Positions 26,735 to 36,021 of a DNA stretch of 64,000 nucleotides are shown here, piece after piece. The notes below the pieces were generated by a model. The model worked only from the letters and a program-made list of their open reading frames with translations. It had not been told where the DNA came from and did no database searches. Made by a program: the position numbers and the translations under genes. The stretch is from Alterisphingorhabdus sp038748365 (lineage in GTDB: Bacteria > Pseudomonadota > Alphaproteobacteria > Sphingomonadales > Sphingomonadaceae), in the NCBI GenBank assembly GCA_038748365.1, contig JBCDIZ010000002.1:1-64000 (forward strand), read 5' to 3'. Each line of letters starts with the position of its first letter. Position 1 is the stretch's first letter.

Positions 26735-27034
26735 CTAAATCAGGCTAATGCTGTCGAGCCGATAGTTCCTGCCCGTTTCGTCTGGCACGACGGTAAGCAA
26801 GAACTTGTGGCGCACAGTTCCACCAAAGCCATTTTGTGCATCGACATAGGTTTTGATGACAAAGGCGCAACGCCTACCTTCCGGGGAAATTGGGCGTATG
26901 GAGACGCCTTGCCCGAGAGCACTTGGGAACCTGGCTGTTGACGGCGATCTTAAATGTTGGCTGATGAAGCGCTTTGCCATTTTATAGGCGGTATGTTTGT
27001 CTTCGCACGGGTCCGGGCGAGAACATGCTGTCAC
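26735..27034 (-). CDS. Small conserved secreted/lipoprotein-like protein
   Basis: 99 residues from a GTG at 27034. The pattern KRFISQHLRSPSTARFPSA, then YVDAQNGFGGTVRHKF, resembles a small conserved bacterial protein family of unknown function that I remember from many genomes. The frame continues upstream as PILVTAC, which would be a lipobox, but no ATG, GTG or TTG is seen further upstream before a stop, so either the signal peptide has lost its start or translation begins at the GTG. The overlapping plus-strand frame looks like a shadow. Confidence 0.5.
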   Translation of the reverse strand: MTACSRPDPCEDKHTAYKMAKRFISQHLRSPSTARFPSALGQGVSIRPISPEGRRCAFVIKTYVDAQNGFGGTVRHKFLLTVVPDETGRNYRLDSISLI

Positions 27035-27147
27035 TAAGATAGGGCTGTAAGCAGGATGGCAAGTTTTCGCATATGGCTATATCTCAACTGCTAAATGGGT
27101 CGTAAATGCCGCGGTCTATTTGACGCATTCTGTCAAGTCTCTGGGCT

Positions 27148-27360
27148 ATGCAGCGCGTCTCAGGGACCAACGATCCGCACAATGTGCTTCCCAAGGTTGG
27201 GGATGCGATACGCTGTGCACGCAAAGATAAAGGCTTTTCGCAAGAGGCATTAGCCGATGCTTCCCTGATTGACCGGTCGCATCTCGGCAGGATTGAACGC
27301 GGCGAGCGCAATCTTACCGTGCTTAATCTAAAGAAGATTGCTGACGCGCTTGAAGTATAG
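27148..27360 (+). CDS. XRE-family helix-turn-helix regulator with early amber stop
   Basis: 70 residues that form an HTH_3 domain: VGDAIRCARKDKGFSQEALA, DASLIDRSHLGRIERGERN and LTVLNLKKIADALEV. The frame ends at TAG (27358-27360), but the same frame goes on as AAELLHLAQV to a second TAG at 27391-27393, which is the normal ending of such proteins (ALEV-x-AAELL). The amber codon therefore looks like a nonsense mutation of the last 11 residues, or the protein is made by read-through. The HTH itself is complete and may still work. Alone in the mobile remnant, without a toxin partner in sight. Confidence 0.65.
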   Translation: MQRVSGTNDPHNVLPKVGDAIRCARKDKGFSQEALADASLIDRSHLGRIERGERNLTVLNLKKIADALEV

Positions 27361-27476
27361 GCTGCAGAACTTTTGCACCTTGCCCAAGTGTAGTCTTGGA
27401 TCAGCTCTCTGACCGTAGCAATGAGCCTTGGCGCAATACATACTATGGATCTGATTAAGTGCCCTATAACGCACCG

Positions 27477-28970
27477 TTACAATTCCTGAGCCCAGGGATC
27501 ATCGTCGTCATAATATGGTGTATTTTCAAGCGCAGCGATGGCATCGGCTAGTTCTTCTGGCGCTGCCAGCGGCACATCTGGAACCATATCTCGTTGCTGT
27601 ACCCAATTCAGTAACTGCGACAGCGCATCGACCTGGTCATCATTGCGGGCAAGAGGAAACCCTAAAAGCTCGCTGGTAAAGTCGCCAAGCCAGTGCGCAG
27701 CAGAAGGAAGAAATAGTCTTCCTGCCTGTATCATTGCACTTGCGCCCATTGCTCGTGTCAGTTTGTCCCCTTCTGGGCGCCTTGCGATGGGATAGGGGAC
27801 ACCGCGTGTGTCATCGGCGCGCAGCGACTGGATCAGCGCCGTGCCTGATGCTGCATCCTCAATCAATACTGTCGACGCGCCATGTGTTTGGGCCAGTGCG
27901 ATAGCTTTGGCTTTCAGCGCATGAAACTCCAGTCTGGCTCTGAAGACATCAAGGATGTAGATTGATTTGCCGCGAATAAGTGCCGTGACGCATACCGAGA
28001 AGTCACTAAACGGATTGTCTTTGCTCGCCGAATCCCAAGATTGCACAATCTCGCCATAGCTGGCATCCAGCACTTCGCTATCATATGTTTTCAACCATGC
28101 AGGATCGATAATATTCCCAACAGTCGGGACCGGTGCTTGCTGATATTGGCTGGCAAAGACCAATGGATTGGCAGCCTTGCGCTCCAGCAGGGTAGCAAGC
28201 GACATCCTGGCTGGGTGAAGAGCACATCCTTCACGGCGGCAATAACTGCGACCGTGCGACATTGGGATTGCTTCATCTTTCTCGGCAATAGCTGGAAGAC
28301 ACAGTTCATGCCATTGTCGGTCCTTTTGCAATAGACCGACAAGATCATCTTCATGCAAACGCTGCATGACCACCAATATTGCTCCTGTTTCCTGATTATT
28401 GAGCCGCTGAATAAGGGTCTCATGGAACCATGATTTGATCTTTTCCCGCGCATTAGGTGACATTGCATCCTGCGCTTTCATCGGATCATCGACAATGATG
28501 ATGTCGGCCCCAAAGCCGGTTGTCACACCATCAACCGAGGTGGATATGCGCCCACCGCCTGCTGTTGTGGAGAAGTCCGCAATGGAGCGGCGAGCAAGCA
28601 TCATGCGTGGAAACGCAGCCTTGTACCAGCGGCTTTGCATGATCTTCAGACAATTGCGAGCATGGTCATCGGCGAGATCCTGGCCATAGCTCACACACAG
28701 AAATTTCAATGCTGGATTATGGCCCAAAATCCATGCGGTCCATGCAATGGAAATGGTGATTGATTTCAAATGGCGCGGCGGCATGGTAACCATGAGCCGG
28801 CGATTTTCCGCCTTACGCACCCGATTAAGCTGATGGATGATCGCGTCTATGTGCCAATTGTGACAATAGTGTCCTTCCCCGCCAAGCTCGTTAAACGCAA
28901 ATCGCAGGAAGAAAGCAAAATCTACCCGCAACATTGCAAGCGTCGCATCATTGCTGTCGACTTCAGCCAT
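27477..28970 (-). CDS. Phage terminase large subunit (TerL)
   Basis: About 497 residues. ATPase part: the Walker-A-like MPPRHLKSITIS near residue 65, and Walker B IIIVDDPM. Nuclease part: VQSWDSASKDN, the acidic TVLIEDAASGTALIQ and NDDQVDALSQLLNW, the RNase-H-like triad of terminase large subunits. The ATG at 28970 has GGTGAAG upstream. Encoded after a DUF5681 protein and a ParB-methyltransferase, the common three-gene cassette of alphaproteobacterial prophage remnants. No portal, capsid or tail genes follow, so it cannot package DNA by itself. Confidence 0.88.
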   Translation of the reverse strand: MAEVDSNDATLAMLRVDFAFFLRFAFNELGGEGHYCHNWHIDAIIHQLNRVRKAENRRLMVTMPPRHLKSITISIAWTAWILGHNPALKFLCVSYGQDLADDHARNCLKIMQSRWYKAAFPRMMLARRSIADFSTTAGGGRISTSVDGVTTGFGADIIIVDDPMKAQDAMSPNAREKIKSWFHETLIQRLNNQETGAILVVMQRLHEDDLVGLLQKDRQWHELCLPAIAEKDEAIPMSHGRSYCRREGCALHPARMSLATLLERKAANPLVFASQYQQAPVPTVGNIIDPAWLKTYDSEVLDASYGEIVQSWDSASKDNPFSDFSVCVTALIRGKSIYILDVFRARLEFHALKAKAIALAQTHGASTVLIEDAASGTALIQSLRADDTRGVPYPIARRPEGDKLTRAMGASAMIQAGRLFLPSAAHWLGDFTSELLGFPLARNDDQVDALSQLLNWVQQRDMVPDVPLAAPEELADAIAALENTPYYDDDDPWAQEL

Positions 28971-29520
28971 CGTCTTCACCATTTACTGTATCGGAAGTAT
29001 CTGGATCACCGAACATGTTCGGATCGATATTGAACTCGGCTGCCCGTTCTTGCAGATACTCGCGCAATATCTCGCGATCGCTCAGGGTGTGATAGTTGCG
29101 GTTAGTATAAGCATTTTGCGCGATGCGCTGACGGCGTTCATCGACCATCTCGATCGCCCGGTTCTGCCCCTTGGCAACGGCATTTTCGAGTAGCCTAAGA
29201 TCCACTGCATTGCTCTTTGTCACCTTGCGCAACTTGCCATTTTCCCGGATCGTCACCTTGCGGTTCAGTTCGCGCAAAAATTCCGTATCTGCATTGGCCA
29301 CGCCTTTCTTGCGCCGTCCGCGCTTGCGACCATCACCCTTGGCAAAGCGGCTATGCTTAGGTGGTCGGTTGCGCCCAACGATATAATTGCCATCTTCTTG
29401 AACATTGCCTTCCTTGTAAGGTTTTCCATCTTTGCGATAGCCTGAAGGTGCTAAAGGCTGGCCAGTCTTGGTGCCGACCATATCCTTGTTATTGCTGCTG
29501 TCATTCTTGTCTTTTGTCAT
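28963..29520 (-). CDS. DUF5681 protein, probable terminase-small-subunit-like
   Basis: About 185 residues; the start at 29520 has GAGGGGG six bases before it. The conserved DUF5681 core is visible: VGRNRPPKHSRFAKGDGRKR then GRRKKGVAN, followed by a helical region (DTEFLRELNRKVTI). It is highly basic and Lys/Arg-rich. Proteins of this type precede terminase large subunits and are thought to bind DNA as small-subunit equivalents. Its end overlaps the terminase start by eight bases. Confidence 0.85.
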   Translation of the reverse strand: MTKDKNDSSNNKDMVGTKTGQPLAPSGYRKDGKPYKEGNVQEDGNYIVGRNRPPKHSRFAKGDGRKRGRRKKGVANADTEFLRELNRKVTIRENGKLRKVTKSNAVDLRLLENAVAKGQNRAIEMVDERRQRIAQNAYTNRNYHTLSDREILREYLQERAAEFNIDPNMFGDPDTSDTVNGEDDG

Positions 29521-29531
29521 GATTATCCCCC

Positions 29532-30833
29532 TCACGCCTTGCGCCGCAGGGCAGCAACTTCTGAAAGTGGGGTCTTCCCATCGAGCATGGGTTCGCAGTT
29601 GGTCGCCTCGCTGACACGGCGCAAGATCACATCGGCATAGACCGGATCAAGTTCGATCCCATAACCACGGCGTTTCGTCATTTCAGCGGCAACAAGCGTT
29701 GTGCCTGAACCACAAAACGGGTCAAGCACGATGCCGCCATGATGCGAACAATCGATGATCGCATCAGCGATCATCTGTTTGGGCTTGATGGTTGGATGAT
29801 CATTGAGATCATCCATGCGGCCTGCGCGAAAAACATTGGTTCCGTGATAATGCCAGACATTGGTTCGGTGCCGACCGCCTAGCCCGATATTGTTGATATG
29901 TTTGCCTTGGCTGACCTTAAAGACATAGCATAATTCATGGGCTGACCGGTAAAAGGCACCCATTCCGGCATTCGACTTGGCCCAGACAATAAGGTTCTTA
30001 AGCTCTTCAAAGACATCGTCAGCAGCGCAGAGCATATGCGGGGCGCCGCGCCAATCCATAAATACAAAAGCAATGGCCCCAGGCTGGCTATATTCAGCCA
30101 TGGCTTGAAAGACTGGCCGCAGCAATGTCTCGGCAAACTCTGCCAAGCTCGTCTCGCCAGAGCCCATGACAAAATTTGCATGCCGCACTTTACCATTGCC
30201 TGAAACATTATTGGCAATTGCGCAGCCATAAGGCGGATCAGTGAGTATGAGCTGTGCCCGTTCATCATCTGTGAGGCGCTTATATACTTGGGCATCGCTG
30301 GCATCACCAACGATCAGTCGGTGATCACCGATCGTGAACAAATCGCCAATCTGGGATATCGGTGCAGACTGATCATCCGGCAGTTCGACACAATCATCCT
30401 CGACCTCATCCCCAAGCGTAATCATCATATCGATTTCGAGTGTATCAAAACCGGTAAGCTCAACTTCATAGCCCAATTCGATCAGACCAGAGAGCTCGGA
30501 ACGCAATAGTTCCTTTGACCAGGATGCTTCTTCGGCCAACTTGTTATCAGCGATGATATATGCGCGGCGGTCCGCCTCGCTCATATCGCCTAAGGATATG
30601 ACAGGTACCTCGCTTTCGCCAATGCGCTTGGCCGCTTCCAGGCGACCATGGCCACAAATCAGATTGTTGTTAGCATCAACAATAAGTGGTTGCGTCCAGC
30701 CTCTCTCTTTGAGGCTGCGCTCAAGTTTCCTGATCTGCTTTCTGGGATGTTTGCGAGGATTATTCGCATAGGGCCTGATTGTATCAATCGACCGATATTC
30801 AACGACAAGCTTTGAACTGAAGTTGTCTGACAT
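29532..30833 (-). CDS. ParB-domain N4/N6 DNA methyltransferase
   Basis: About 433 residues from the ATG at 30833, which has AAAGGA at the right distance; the upstream open frame to 31073 has no start signal. Residues ~10-110 are a ParB-like domain (SIDTIRPYANNPRKHPRKQI, VDANNNLICGHGRLEAAKRI). Then comes a methyltransferase with motif IV DPPY (LILTDPPYGCAIANN) before motif I (LDPFCGSGTTLVAAEM), the order of the beta class that includes CcrM. It would methylate adenine or cytosine in DNA; no cognate restriction enzyme is present. First gene of the phage cassette. Confidence 0.88.
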   Translation of the reverse strand: MSDNFSSKLVVEYRSIDTIRPYANNPRKHPRKQIRKLERSLKERGWTQPLIVDANNNLICGHGRLEAAKRIGESEVPVISLGDMSEADRRAYIIADNKLAEEASWSKELLRSELSGLIELGYEVELTGFDTLEIDMMITLGDEVEDDCVELPDDQSAPISQIGDLFTIGDHRLIVGDASDAQVYKRLTDDERAQLILTDPPYGCAIANNVSGNGKVRHANFVMGSGETSLAEFAETLLRPVFQAMAEYSQPGAIAFVFMDWRGAPHMLCAADDVFEELKNLIVWAKSNAGMGAFYRSAHELCYVFKVSQGKHINNIGLGGRHRTNVWHYHGTNVFRAGRMDDLNDHPTIKPKQMIADAIIDCSHHGGIVLDPFCGSGTTLVAAEMTKRRGYGIELDPVYADVILRRVSEATNCEPMLDGKTPLSEVAALRRKA

Positions 30834-31073
30834 GTTCATTCCTTTCACCACAAAAAAACTTAACTTTTCGTGGTGGGGAACCTGAATCATCAGATCGGCT
30901 AAAGCATCAGCCATGCTGGTAAAAATTACAACAGTTTTCTCAGAAGTTTTTATCCCCAGACTTTGCCCTTCGTAGAAACCGTAATCCGTTTCCCGCAAGC
31001 CAGAGCTATGGGAAAATGACAGCAAAATTGCGGATACATAGGGAGCTCGGTTCGGAAAGTTGGGCCGAAACAA

Positions 31074-31459
31074 CGAGAATACAGGCTTATTCCCACTATT
31101 TTCCCATATCTATGCGAAAACGAAGCTGAGACCGATTCGCATCAGACTGCGTCCCGCACCACCTTTCTTCAATCCTTGACGCTAATCCCTCAGCGGCACT
31201 TCTGGGCGCTTGCGGAGGCGCATCGCCCCTGCGAACTCTTCGCGCTCGATGTCACTCCCTTGCGAGGCAAAGCCTTTCGTCACTGCTATAACTTGAACAT
31301 TCTGCAAGTATGAACTGCGTCTTTGGAAGCCAACCGATGAAAAAGTGCCATTTTATCTTCCGTTAAGGCTGCAATCAGGCTAGCACTGTCCCCATCTGTG
31401 GTGGGCGGGCCGCCCGTGCAAAAAAGTGTCCGTTTACAACCGACCAGGAGATAAATGCT
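31074..31459. other. Intergenic stretch before the S9 peptidase
   Basis: About 385 bp between the phage-type methyltransferase and the peptidase. It should hold the peptidase promoter and the right boundary of the mobile remnant. I see no tRNA, no clear attachment repeat and no believable gene. Confidence 0.4.
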
Positions 31460-33511
31460 ATGAAACGATTTTCGCTCGTCGCCGCTGCATTGGCGAGCTC
31501 CGCTCTTATAACCGGCGTTGCGCATGCGCAGCCTGAAACTCTTGCAAACTATGAACTCATCGATCGTGACGATCTTTTTGGCAATCCCGTTGCCAGCCAG
31601 GGGCGGATAAGCCCGGATGGGAAATGGGTTAGCTGGATTGCCCCGGATGAGGGTGTCATGAATGTATGGGTTGCGCCTGCGTCCGATCCAAGTGCGGGCA
31701 AGGTTATCACCGACGACCGGCATCGCGGTATCTCGAACCACTTTTGGTCGACGGACAGCAAATATGTGATGTTCGTGAAGGACAATGATGGAGATGAGAA
31801 TTTCCATGTCTATGCGACTGATCCCGGCACTGGCTCGACACGTGACCTGACCCCGGTTGCAGACGGTGCGCGTGCACAAATCCTTGGTGTCAGCCGCGAT
31901 CGACCAGGCGTAATTTTGGTCGGCTTTAATGAGCGCAATCCGCAACTCACCGATCTCTATGAGGTTAATATTGAGACAGCTGAACGCACTCTGATCGCCG
32001 AAAATCCGGGCTATGCCGCATGGATTACCGACAATGCTTATGCGCCACGCATGGCGATGATCCCGCAGCCTACCGGTGGCATGAAGGCCGTTTATCTCAA
32101 TGACGACTTCACCCCCGGAGAGACATTTGCAGATATCCCGAGCGAGGACATGCTGAGCACAAATATTGCCGGTTTCTCGCGTGATAACAAAAAGGCCTTC
32201 TTCATCGACAGTCGTGAACGCAATCTGGCGGCAGGCATTGAGGTGAATCTCGAGACAGGCGAAAGCCGTATACTTGTCGAGCCAGAAAAGGCCGATATTG
32301 GTCGTGTTTTTACCGATAATGAAACTTTTGAGCCAATCGCCTATTCAGAGAATTATCTGAAAAATGAGTGGTTTGCTCTGAACGACGAAGCTGCGGCGGA
32401 GCTGAAATTCCTGGACGATAATCTCAAGGGCGAGTTCTCCATTACCTCGCGCTCACACGATGATCAGACCTGGATTGTTTATGAAGGCTCGGCCCAGGCG
32501 CCTGGACAATATTATGTCTATGATCGTCAGGCAGACAGTTTAACACCTTGGTTCTCTACCCGCCCAGATCTGGCCGATGCACCGTTGCAGAAGATGCATC
32601 CGCTTGAGCTCAAATCTTCTGACGGGCTGACCATGGTCTCCTATCTCACACTGCCGCCGGGCAGCGACCCCGATGGTGACGGGCGGCCAAATGAGGCCCT
32701 GCCGATGCTGTTATGGGTGCATGGCGGCCCATGGGCGCGTGACAGCTATGGTTATAATACCATCCATCAATGGATGGCCAATCGTGGCTATGCGGTGCTG
32801 AGCGTCAATTATCGTGGCTCGACCGGCTTTGGTAAGGATTTCACCAATGCGGCTGTCGGCGAATTTGCTGGCAAGATGCATGATGATCTGATCGACGCCG
32901 TTGGCTGGGCCGTCAAAGAAGGCATTGCAGTCGAAGACAAGATCGCAATCGGCGGTGGCAGCTATGGTGGCTATGCGACACTCACCGGCGTCGCTTTCAC
33001 GCCTGACACCTTTGCGTGCGGCGTCGATATTGTCGGCCCATCAAGTCTGGTAACGCTGATTGAAAGCTTCCCGGAATATTGGAAGCCTTTCCTAGCTGGC
33101 ACGTGGTTCCGCTATGCTGGCGATCCGTCCGATCCCGAACAGCGCGAAGACCTGTTGTCACGTTCGGCCATCAGCCGGATTGACGATATCAAGGTGCCAC
33201 TGCTGGTCGGTCAGGGCGGTAACGACCCGCGGGTGACCAAGCAGGAAGCCGATAATCTCGTCGAAGCGATGCAGGCCAAGGGTCTGCCGGTAACCTACAT
33301 CAATTATCCGGACGAAGGGCATGGTTTCCAGAAGCCGGAAAACCGTATGAGCTTCTTTGCTGCCATGGAGGGCTTCCTTGGAACCTGTCTTGGCGGACGC
33401 GTTCAGCCGATCGGAGACAGCTTCGCGGGCAGTTCTGCAGAAATCCTTGCCGGTGCTGAATATGTCGATGGTCTCGACAAGGTCAAAGTGGCTGAAACGA
33501 CTGGCGACTGA
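31460..33511 (+). CDS. S9-family prolyl-oligopeptidase-type peptidase, secreted
   Basis: 683 residues with a signal peptide (FSLVAAALASSALITGVAHA) and AGGAG before the ATG. The N-terminal ~400 residues have WD-like strands (ISPDGKWVSWIA, FWSTDSKYVMFVKD) of the S9 propeller. The C-terminal alpha/beta-hydrolase has LWVHGGPWARD, the nucleophile elbow GGGSYGGYATL, Asp in VGQGGNDPRV and His in PDEGHGF. It is a periplasmic peptidase of the acylaminoacyl-peptidase/dipeptidyl-peptidase type. A second S9-type peptidase is cut by the right edge of the window. Confidence 0.92.
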   Translation: MKRFSLVAAALASSALITGVAHAQPETLANYELIDRDDLFGNPVASQGRISPDGKWVSWIAPDEGVMNVWVAPASDPSAGKVITDDRHRGISNHFWSTDSKYVMFVKDNDGDENFHVYATDPGTGSTRDLTPVADGARAQILGVSRDRPGVILVGFNERNPQLTDLYEVNIETAERTLIAENPGYAAWITDNAYAPRMAMIPQPTGGMKAVYLNDDFTPGETFADIPSEDMLSTNIAGFSRDNKKAFFIDSRERNLAAGIEVNLETGESRILVEPEKADIGRVFTDNETFEPIAYSENYLKNEWFALNDEAAAELKFLDDNLKGEFSITSRSHDDQTWIVYEGSAQAPGQYYVYDRQADSLTPWFSTRPDLADAPLQKMHPLELKSSDGLTMVSYLTLPPGSDPDGDGRPNEALPMLLWVHGGPWARDSYGYNTIHQWMANRGYAVLSVNYRGSTGFGKDFTNAAVGEFAGKMHDDLIDAVGWAVKEGIAVEDKIAIGGGSYGGYATLTGVAFTPDTFACGVDIVGPSSLVTLIESFPEYWKPFLAGTWFRYAGDPSDPEQREDLLSRSAISRIDDIKVPLLVGQGGNDPRVTKQEADNLVEAMQAKGLPVTYINYPDEGHGFQKPENRMSFFAAMEGFLGTCLGGRVQPIGDSFAGSSAEILAGAEYVDGLDKVKVAETTGD

Positions 33512-33537
33512 TTTCGCGCATATTGATGACTATGAAA

Positions 33538-33576
33538 CGGCGCGATCCCGAGAGGGGTCGCGCCGCTTTCTTTAGG
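33538..33576 (+). terminator. Intrinsic terminator after the S9 peptidase
   Basis: A long stem (CGGCGCGATCCC with GGGGTCGCGCCG, loop GAGA) followed by CTTTCTTT, 27 bp after the peptidase stop codon. Confidence 0.85.
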
Positions 33577-33638
33577 AGCTGACCCTAGAAGCTATACTCG
33601 GGTCTTGATCCTAATTTTAGCGAAGAGCCTTCTCGCAG

Positions 33639-34109
33639 TTATTCCGCGGCAATCAGTATGATCGTGCCGAGATCCTGCTTCTCTTGTGATAGATCGACCG
33701 GCTTCCCCTGTTCGTTACCCCAGCGTATATCGCCGCCGGGGCCGCGTATTATGCCGCGCACTTCATATTGGTCTCCGGGAATAAGCCTCGAGTGATCAAT
33801 GGTGAGGCTGAAGGGAATCGGCACCTGCTGATCTTCTATTTTCACATTGGTGCCGGCAAACAGATTGGCGAGCGGGTCTGCAAAGGAAGAGTCTAGCAGA
33901 ACCACGGTAAGCTCCGAGCCTGGTTCCAAAGCGATACGCTCACGATAGGTCGCCTGGCCGGTCACAACGGTCTTGCCAGTCGGGTTCTGTGCTTTCGTGT
34001 TTTCGGAAGTAGTAGCTGCCGGTTCCTGCACAGTGGCGCAGGCTGATAATAGTCCGGTCGAGAGCGTCCCGGCACATGCCATGCTTATCCAATAGTGTGA
34101 TCTGCGCAT
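33639..34109 (-). CDS. YbaY-family lipoprotein
   Basis: About 156 residues. The start at 34109 (MRRSHYWISMACAGT) gives a proper lipoprotein signal with lipobox LLSAC; the upstream ATG at 34136 would add nine unusual residues. The mature part (VTGQATYRERIALEPGSELTV, then DSS and IPFSLTID, VRGIIRGPGGDIRW) is the YbaY/PF09619 beta-sandwich. Function of the family is poorly known; it is an outer-membrane or periplasmic lipoprotein. Monocistronic. Confidence 0.85.
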   Translation of the reverse strand: MRRSHYWISMACAGTLSTGLLSACATVQEPAATTSENTKAQNPTGKTVVTGQATYRERIALEPGSELTVVLLDSSFADPLANLFAGTNVKIEDQQVPIPFSLTIDHSRLIPGDQYEVRGIIRGPGGDIRWGNEQGKPVDLSQEKQDLGTIILIAAE

Positions 34110-34289
34110 TACCCATTCCCCTTTTGAAAACTGCATCAGGTCGATGATACTATTTTATGGCAATCGTGACAGAGTGTCATTCAGATTTTAAGTGCATTTA
34201 CTTGCCGTGACACGAGATCAAGGTAATGCCGCTCGACAAGCCAGCCTATCGCTTATATCTGCTTTATAGAGAGAAAAAGGGGAACAGTC

Positions 34290-34940
34290 TTGGGTTATAG
34301 CTTTATCGATCTGCTGATCATCTTCAGTGTAGTGTGCGGGCCAGCCAAGGCGATTGCGATATTCGCCAATGAAGGCGTACATATGACCCGTGAAGAGCGT
34401 CGTAAAACGGTCATTACTGCGGTTATTGCCTCTTCAGCTATTCTCTTCACCTTCGCCATATTGGGCCAGCAAATTATCAGCGTCTTCCATGTCTCTGTGC
34501 CCGCGCTGGAGATTGCCGGTGGTATCATCTTGTTTGTATTCGCCATCAATCTGGTCCTCGGCGAGAGCCATGATCATGATCCAGCGGTTGAGGATGCCCC
34601 TAAAAAGTCCATCGCTTTTTATCCTCTCGCAATGCCTTTGCTGGCAACGCCTCAGGCGATTGTCGCTTTGGTAGTGGTCAATGCCCGTCTGCCTGATCTT
34701 GCTGCTAAGGCTGTAGGATTGGCAGCTTTAGGTACGCAGATGGTAATCAATCTAGTCATTCTACTTTTCATTGGCATGGCAATGAAACCGGGTGGTGAAG
34801 GGCAGAAGACGGGCGGCGGTGTTACCGAGATTATCATGCGCATCGTAGCCATATTGTTCTGTGGCTTTGCGGTGGAGCTGGTGCTTCTGGGATTGCGGGA
34901 TCTCGGCATCGTGCCGCCGATCGAACTGCCGCATGGCTGA
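34290..34940 (+). CDS. MarC-family membrane protein
   Basis: 216 residues with six membrane helices, start TTG with AAAAGGGG upstream. The sequence FVFAINLVLGESHDHDP, FYPLAMPLLATPQAIVALV and MVINLVILLFIGMAMK fits the MarC/NAAT transporter family (PF01914). The name comes from E. coli MarC; the role is unclear and resistance was not confirmed. Between the YbaY lipoprotein and the efflux operon. Confidence 0.85.
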   Translation: MGYSFIDLLIIFSVVCGPAKAIAIFANEGVHMTREERRKTVITAVIASSAILFTFAILGQQIISVFHVSVPALEIAGGIILFVFAINLVLGESHDHDPAVEDAPKKSIAFYPLAMPLLATPQAIVALVVVNARLPDLAAKAVGLAALGTQMVINLVILLFIGMAMKPGGEGQKTGGGVTEIIMRIVAILFCGFAVELVLLGLRDLGIVPPIELPHG

Positions 34941-34955
34941 AGCTGGTCGTCTGAT

Positions 34956-36020
34956 CTAGCGCCGGTTACGTCTTGCGAGGATGATCCGGCGCACTTCGTC
35001 GAGGAGTGCGACCATCAAGACCGCATAGACCGATAGCGCGATGAACAGCCCAATGCGGATCAGAAAGTTTGTGTCCGCATCTTTTCCGAAGGTTGAGTCA
35101 GAAACGCTGGGGCCGACTACCACGATCATTGTTACAACTACGGCCTGCCAGAAAGTGAAAGGTTGGCGGGTCTTGGTAACGCCATAAAGATTGCGCCCGA
35201 TGATCAAGCCGATAGCGGTCATGAGAAGAGCAAAAATCACGAGATCAGGCATCAGCCGCAACCCGGTCCAAAGCAGATAAGCCACTAGCCCGCCCATTAA
35301 GGTCGAACCGATCAGTTCGCGCGCCTGATATTTGGTTGTGGTGGTTTCCGCCTGGACCGCCAGAAACGAGCCTTTGATGAGCAGCGGCAAATAGGCGGTA
35401 TTTGTCAATGCCAGGATAATGGCTGGCAATATGATCATCATTCCACGCAGACCAACCCAGCCTATATCGCCGGTAAAGGCTGGCGGCGCAGGCGGTGTTG
35501 TACGCTCGGGGAAAAAGGCCTGGACCAGCCAGGCTATAGAGACCGCGAAGATGCTGCCCCCGACCATGATGAAGAAGAAGGCTGGACCCAGTGCCGGGGT
35601 CGGTCCTGAAAGCACGGGAACAAATGTCTGGCCAACGATAAGCAACGAAGCGACCGGCGCCATTGCCGGCTTGCTGATCTGAAGCATGAAGGTTGCCGTC
35701 AAGCCTATAGCAAGCAGCATCAGCCCCAATATTGGTATGCGAAACAGCAACTGGCCAAGTATCGCACCCCATGCAACCGCAACCAGAACGACAATCAGTA
35801 GCTGTGCCACTTGCCCAGGTTTGGGTGCCGGGGCCGGCGGCATAAGGACTATCAGCGCTGTCATCACAAACATATAGCCGAGCGAGGGATACGCCCCATA
35901 GCCGACCAGCGTCGCTAGTCCAAAGCCAGCCGCTAGCCGCCAGCATCGCGCCTCTGCCTGAGGCAGAGCACGCGTTTGCCGAATTGCCTTGGCCAGTAGG
36001 GAAGGGGACGCCGCAGCCAT
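34956..36020 (-). CDS. DUF2955/FUSC-like inner-membrane efflux component
   Basis: 354 residues with two sets of about five membrane helices separated by a short loop, the arrangement of fusaric-acid-resistance/AaeB-like exporters shortened to the membrane part (DUF2955). It is the third gene of an operon (outer-membrane factor, HlyD adaptor, this), one base after the adaptor gene. The set resembles a tripartite exporter of aromatic or organic acids. Which compound is exported cannot be read. Confidence 0.8.
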   Translation of the reverse strand: MAAASPSLLAKAIRQTRALPQAEARCWRLAAGFGLATLVGYGAYPSLGYMFVMTALIVLMPPAPAPKPGQVAQLLIVVLVAVAWGAILGQLLFRIPILGLMLLAIGLTATFMLQISKPAMAPVASLLIVGQTFVPVLSGPTPALGPAFFFIMVGGSIFAVSIAWLVQAFFPERTTPPAPPAFTGDIGWVGLRGMMIILPAIILALTNTAYLPLLIKGSFLAVQAETTTTKYQARELIGSTLMGGLVAYLLWTGLRLMPDLVIFALLMTAIGLIIGRNLYGVTKTRQPFTFWQAVVVTMIVVVGPSVSDSTFGKDADTNFLIRIGLFIALSVYAVLMVALLDEVRRIILARRNRR

Positions 36021-36021
36021 A

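Noticed and set aside
26639..26941. Plus-strand 100-codon frame
   Set aside because: It is antisense to a minus-strand frame with a recognisable conserved pattern (SPSTARFP, YVDAQNGFG); the plus-strand product has no family features.
26161..30833. A complete, active prophage
   Set aside because: Only a terminase, DUF5681, methyltransferase, a short regulator and a broken integrase are present; no portal, capsid, tail or lysis genes.
31286..31945. Minus-strand 219-codon frame
   Set aside because: It overlaps the signal-peptide and propeller region of the S9 peptidase, which has clear catalytic motifs and a ribosome site; it shows no domain.
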